The notes beneath the pieces are model-generated. The model was not told the origin of the DNA. It ran no database searches and worked only from the letters and a program-made list of their open reading frames with translations. A DNA stretch of 24,042 nt, from positions 1-24,042 of IMG/VR virus record IMGVR_UViG_3300046007_003800; one strand, 5' to 3'. The translations under genes and the position numbers were made by a program. This DNA is from a virus. Positions 23,720 through 24,042 of the stretch are shown piece after piece. Position 1 is the first letter of the stretch; each line of letters starts with the position of its first letter.

Positions 23720-24042
23720 ATGAACAAACTGACCGTTGCCGCATTACCTGAATACACAATGACCCTGCCTGTTTCAGGCATGATCGTAAAGTACCGCCCA
23801 TTTGTCGTAAAGGAGGAAAAGGTTCTCCTCATGGCACTACAGTCGGGCAATCAAAATCAAATAAACGACTCCATCCGCAACGTAGTGTCTGCGTGCACCA
23901 AAGGCATACTGGACACAAAGAAGATTTGCACCGCAGACACGGAGTACGCGTTCCTACAAATTCGGTGCAAGTCCGTGGGCGAGGAAGTAAAGCCACAAGT
24001 GGTCTGCGGCAAATGCAATCAGAGCGCGTCATACAAACTTCG
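23720..24042 (+). CDS. gp26: Partial gp26-like baseplate hub protein (N-terminal 107 codons)
   Basis: The gene runs off the right edge after 107 full codons. It begins at ATG 23720 with GAGG five bases upstream. The peptide opens MNKLTVAALPEYTMTLPVSG, then MIVKYRPFVVKEEKVLLMAL. Further on come IRNVVSAC, TEYAFLQIRCKSVGE and a QVVCGKCNQS knuckle. 'LP.Y..t.P.sgk.vkYRPFlVKEEK.LLmA...........i...C......LP..D.eYlFL.iRaKSVGE...' is the signature of the T4 gp26-like baseplate protein family (Pfam T4_baseplate). The Cys-x-x-Cys near residue 98 probably starts a zinc ribbon; its second half is outside the window. Role: hub assembly. Partner gp51-, gp28- and gp29-type genes may lie further right. Confidence 0.87.
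   Translation, partial: MNKLTVAALPEYTMTLPVSGMIVKYRPFVVKEEKVLLMALQSGNQNQINDSIRNVVSACTKGILDTKKICTADTEYAFLQIRCKSVGEEVKPQVVCGKCNQSASYKL

Noticed and set aside
1-24042. Search for tRNAs, CRISPR arrays, insertion sequences, integrase or att sites
   Set aside because: Genes fill the window with gaps of at most 37 bp; no cloverleaf, spaced repeats or transposase motifs were seen.

Overview
The window is a block of tail and baseplate genes from a T4-like contractile-tailed phage (class Caudoviricetes, T4-like myovirus). It resembles the marine and cyanophage-type members more than coliphage T4. The evidence is a near-complete set of T4 baseplate homologues (gp48, gp53, gp27-like, gp5, PAAR tip, gp25, gp6, gp7-like, gp8) plus gp4, a gp19-family tube protein and a gp26-like hub protein. 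Marine hallmarks are a gp5 with no lysozyme domain and a very large DUF4815 structural protein. Base composition looks like the low to mid 40s percent GC by hand counts of samples. No host-diagnostic gene (such as photosynthesis genes), tRNA, integrase, CRISPR array or insertion sequence is visible, so the host cannot be named.

Layout. Positions 1-22029 hold one leftward run of 15 tightly packed genes, the last one cut by the window's left edge. In transcription order they are: gp48 tube cap, gp53 wedge, gp27-like hub, gp5 spike, a 76-aa protein, PAAR tip, a 265-aa unknown, a membrane-anchored GAF-like protein, gp25, gp6, a 1755-aa gp7-like protein, an enlarged gp8, a 1667-aa DUF4815 protein, a 67-aa coiled-coil protein, and the start of a gp10/fiber-like protein. 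Gene junctions are 0-24 bp or overlap (ATGA, TAATG, TGATG), which points to one polycistronic late unit with coupled translation. From 22060 rightward come gp4 (head completion nuclease), a 199-aa conserved protein, a gp19-family tube protein and the start of a gp26-like hub protein.

How the genes work together. gp5, the PAAR tip and the gp27-like protein form the central spike and hub. gp53, gp25, gp6, the gp7-like protein and gp8 form the wedges. gp48 caps the hub where the tube begins. The large DUF4815 and fiber-like proteins probably form the outer baseplate and host-contact parts. The 30-bp divergent gap at 22030-22059 and the 37-bp gap at 23683-23719 each carry a T4-late-promoter-like element ending in ATACTT. 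No stretch over 300 bases lacks a gene; the longest gene-free gap is 37 bp.

The most unusual points are the lectin-like modules fused to the gp7 core (with a GC-rich linker) and the predicted membrane-anchored sensory-type protein inside the baseplate operon.
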